From contig NZ_KB903291.1 of the NCBI RefSeq assembly GCF_000379685.1, positions 62,001 to 126,000 on the forward strand: a stretch of 64,000 nucleotides of DNA. Direction: 5' to 3'. The stretch is from Catelliglobosispora koreensis DSM 44566. GTDB lineage: Bacteria; Actinomycetota; Actinomycetes; Mycobacteriales; Micromonosporaceae. Below the pieces are notes generated by a model, which worked only from the letters and a program-made list of their open reading frames with translations, was not told the DNA's origin and made no database searches. Positions within the stretch are counted from its first letter, which is position 1. The number at the start of each line of letters is the position of its first letter. Below, piece by piece: positions 62,860 through 64,000 of this stretch. The position numbers and the translations under genes were made by a program.

Positions 62860-63180
62860 TCACTTGCTGGGACGGAAAAATCGTGGATTCGGCCAGTACC
62901 GGCAGACCACCCGGCCGATCACCTCCGCTGCGCCAAACGTCCTGGAATCGTCCGTCGCGAATTCGTTGTCCCCTTGCACCCACCACCCGCCGTCATGTGG
63001 GCGGACTGCCCGTTTCACCACGAGGAGTCCGGGGCGTGCGCGAAAATGGGCCACGACGATGTCACCCGGCCTGATTGGACGCCCACCGTGACGCACGAGC
63101 AGCATGTCGCCGTGTCTGAGCGTGGGCACCATAGACGGCCCGTTAACCAGCACGGCGAAGAGCGGGAGTAGGGTCGGCAC
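62860..63180 (-). CDS. sodX: Nickel superoxide dismutase maturation protease (S26 type)
   Basis: The 106-residue protein is a minimal type-I signal-peptidase-like enzyme. S16 in NGPSMVPTL and K56 in LLVVKRAV form the Ser-Lys dyad, and GDNEFATDDSRTFG is the third conserved box. Its place, divergent from sodN with a 38-bp gap, is the usual setting for SodX, which trims the leader of nickel SOD so that the first histidine can bind Ni. The start is GTG at 63180. Confidence 0.92.
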   Translation of the reverse strand: MPTLLPLFAVLVNGPSMVPTLRHGDMLLVRHGGRPIRPGDIVVAHFRARPGLLVVKRAVRPHDGGWWVQGDNEFATDDSRTFGAAEVIGRVVCRYWPNPRFFRPSK

Positions 63181-63218
63181 GGGATCATTGTGCCGTCAGA
63201 TCTTTATGGAGGATCCTC

Positions 63219-63614
63219 ATGAGCTTGTTCCGTCCAAGCATTGTCGCTAACGCACACTGCGACCTGCCTTGTGGCGTTTATGACCCGGCCCAGGCCCGCA
63301 TCGAGGCTGAGTCGGTCAAAGCAATCTGCGAGAAGTACCAGGCGAACACGGACCCCGAGTTCCGTACCCGCGCCTTGATCATCAAGGAGCAGCGTTCAGA
63401 ACTCGTCAAGCACCACCTTTGGGTGCTGTGGACCGACTACTTCAAGGCTCCGCACTTCGAGAAGTACCCGCAGCTGCACCAGCTGTTCAACGAGGCGACC
63501 AAGCTCGCGGGGGCCGGCGGCTCCAAGGGCCAGGCCGACCCAGCGGTCGCTGAGCAGCTCCTGTCGAAGATTGACGAGATCGCGAAGATCTTCTGGGAGA
63601 CCAAGCAGGCATAA
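63219..63614 (+). CDS. sodN: Nickel superoxide dismutase
   Basis: The 131-residue precursor has a 12-residue leader (MSLFRPSIVANA) and then the nickel hook HCDLPCGVYDP, where His13, Cys14 and Cys18 become His1, Cys2 and Cys6 of the mature enzyme. The rest is the four-helix bundle of NiSOD (ESVKAICEKYQANTDPEFRT, KHHLWVLWTDYFKAPHFEKY). It removes superoxide in the cytoplasm. GGAGG lies 8 bp before the ATG. It is followed by a clear terminator. Expression is usually nickel-dependent; no operator is obvious here. Confidence 0.97.
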   Translation: MSLFRPSIVANAHCDLPCGVYDPAQARIEAESVKAICEKYQANTDPEFRTRALIIKEQRSELVKHHLWVLWTDYFKAPHFEKYPQLHQLFNEATKLAGAGGSKGQADPAVAEQLLSKIDEIAKIFWETKQA

Positions 63615-63628
63615 CAAGCCAGTAACTG

Positions 63629-63666
63629 AGGCGGCCGGCAAGCGTATGCACCGGCCGCCTTGGTTT
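63629..63666 (+). terminator. Terminator of sodN
   Basis: AGGCGGCCGG pairs exactly with CCGGCCGCCT around a 12-base loop and is followed by TGGTTT, 15 bp after the sodN stop. Confidence 0.85.
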
Positions 63667-63679
63667 ACGCTCGGTATTG

Positions 63680-64000
63680 GTGAGCCAGCAAATTATTCCG
63701 AGGGAACCGGCATCAGAGGTCGATGACGTGGTCGCCGTTACTGTGCCCGCTGATGGCGGATGGCTGGGCATACTGCGCACTGCGACCGCTGGCCTGGCCG
63801 CACGCCTCGGGTTCCCGGGCGACAAGATCGAAGATCTGCGCATAGCCGTCGATGAGGCATGCGCCATGCTGCTCGTGCTGACCCCCACTGACGGTGACCT
63901 GACGTGCCGGTTTGAGATAGGTGCCGAGACGCTGACCGCTGCCGTGTCCGCGCCGTTGCGCGAGGGTGCCAACCTTCCCGATCCGTCGTCGTTCGCCTGG
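63680..64000 (+). CDS. RsbW-like anti-sigma regulatory factor, 5' part
   Basis: A frame open from GTG at 63680 to the right edge encodes 107 residues with the pattern of a GHKL-type serine kinase anti-sigma factor: VAVTVPADGGWLGILRTATA, GLAARLGFPGDKIEDLRIAV and DEACAMLLVLTP. The DEACA box is the ATP-binding N-box of the RsbW/SpoIIAB type. In actinomycetes such genes usually precede a SigB/SigF-type sigma gene, which would lie just outside the window. The end is missing. Confidence 0.82.
   Translation, partial: MSQQIIPREPASEVDDVVAVTVPADGGWLGILRTATAGLAARLGFPGDKIEDLRIAVDEACAMLLVLTPTDGDLTCRFEIGAETLTAAVSAPLREGANLPDPSSFAW

Overview
The window is chromosomal DNA of a high-G+C actinomycete (Actinomycetota, not assignable to genus by reading alone). 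Evidence for this includes the fused 2-oxoglutarate dehydrogenase/decarboxylase Kgd with a small DUF6104-type protein behind it, a nickel superoxide dismutase with its own peptidase, a SigE-family ECF sigma factor, an SCO7613-like giant membrane protein, an MprAB-HtrA-like stress locus, GTG starts and very compact gene packing. A Pseudonocardiales or Micromonosporales relative is my best guess. I see no rRNA, tRNA, CRISPR array, insertion sequence or prophage. 59 protein genes are annotated, the first and last cut by the window edges.

Layout. 1-9.3 kb: luciferase-like oxidoreductase end, lipoamide dehydrogenase with a DeoR regulator, two membrane proteins, a TetR-controlled SRPBCC/membrane-protein pair, an SDR, a secreted S15-type hydrolase and an orphan NarL-type regulator. 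9.3-20.6 kb: a tight sugar-transferase/SMP-30-like/Tdi1-like operon, arginine catabolism (ddaH-rocD), an FHA protein with a possible PIN-like domain, a 1107-residue membrane protein, an HdeD-like protein and a patatin. 20.6-36 kb: secreted chitinase, a transmembrane Ser/Thr kinase, two paralogous OmpR-type two-component systems, an RND pump, glycerol kinase and HtrA. 36-48 kb: cell-wall hydrolase-like protein, MBL hydrolase, LysR/hydrolase pair, a probable ornithine-lipid operon (olsB-olsA), kgd, and a NarL-type two-component system. 49-56 kb: pta and ackA flanking a lipoprotein and endonuclease V, then a zinc-less MDR and an ECF sigma/anti-sigma-like pair. 56-61 kb: a TetR-centred oxidation cluster (Baeyer-Villiger type monooxygenase, SDR, hydrolase, DUF4873-like protein, divergent AurF-like diiron oxygenase). 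61-64 kb: malic enzyme, sodX/sodN and an RsbW-like anti-sigma gene.

How it works together. Central carbon and acetate flow (lpd, kgd, malic enzyme, pta, ackA, glpK, rocD) is interleaved with envelope sensing (MprAB-like systems, HtrA, STPK, ECF sigma) and envelope lipid synthesis. Most convergent gene pairs overlap at their 3' ends or abut.

The least explained signals are at the DNA level. An interrupted palindrome GTCCANNNTGGAC occurs eleven times, far above chance, in all reading frames. Two families of dispersed intergenic repeats are present, one a two-tier stem-loop of 87 bp. The two MprA-like regulators have 11-bp-phased CTGAAAG-type repeats upstream, and several perfect inverted repeats sit in divergent promoters.
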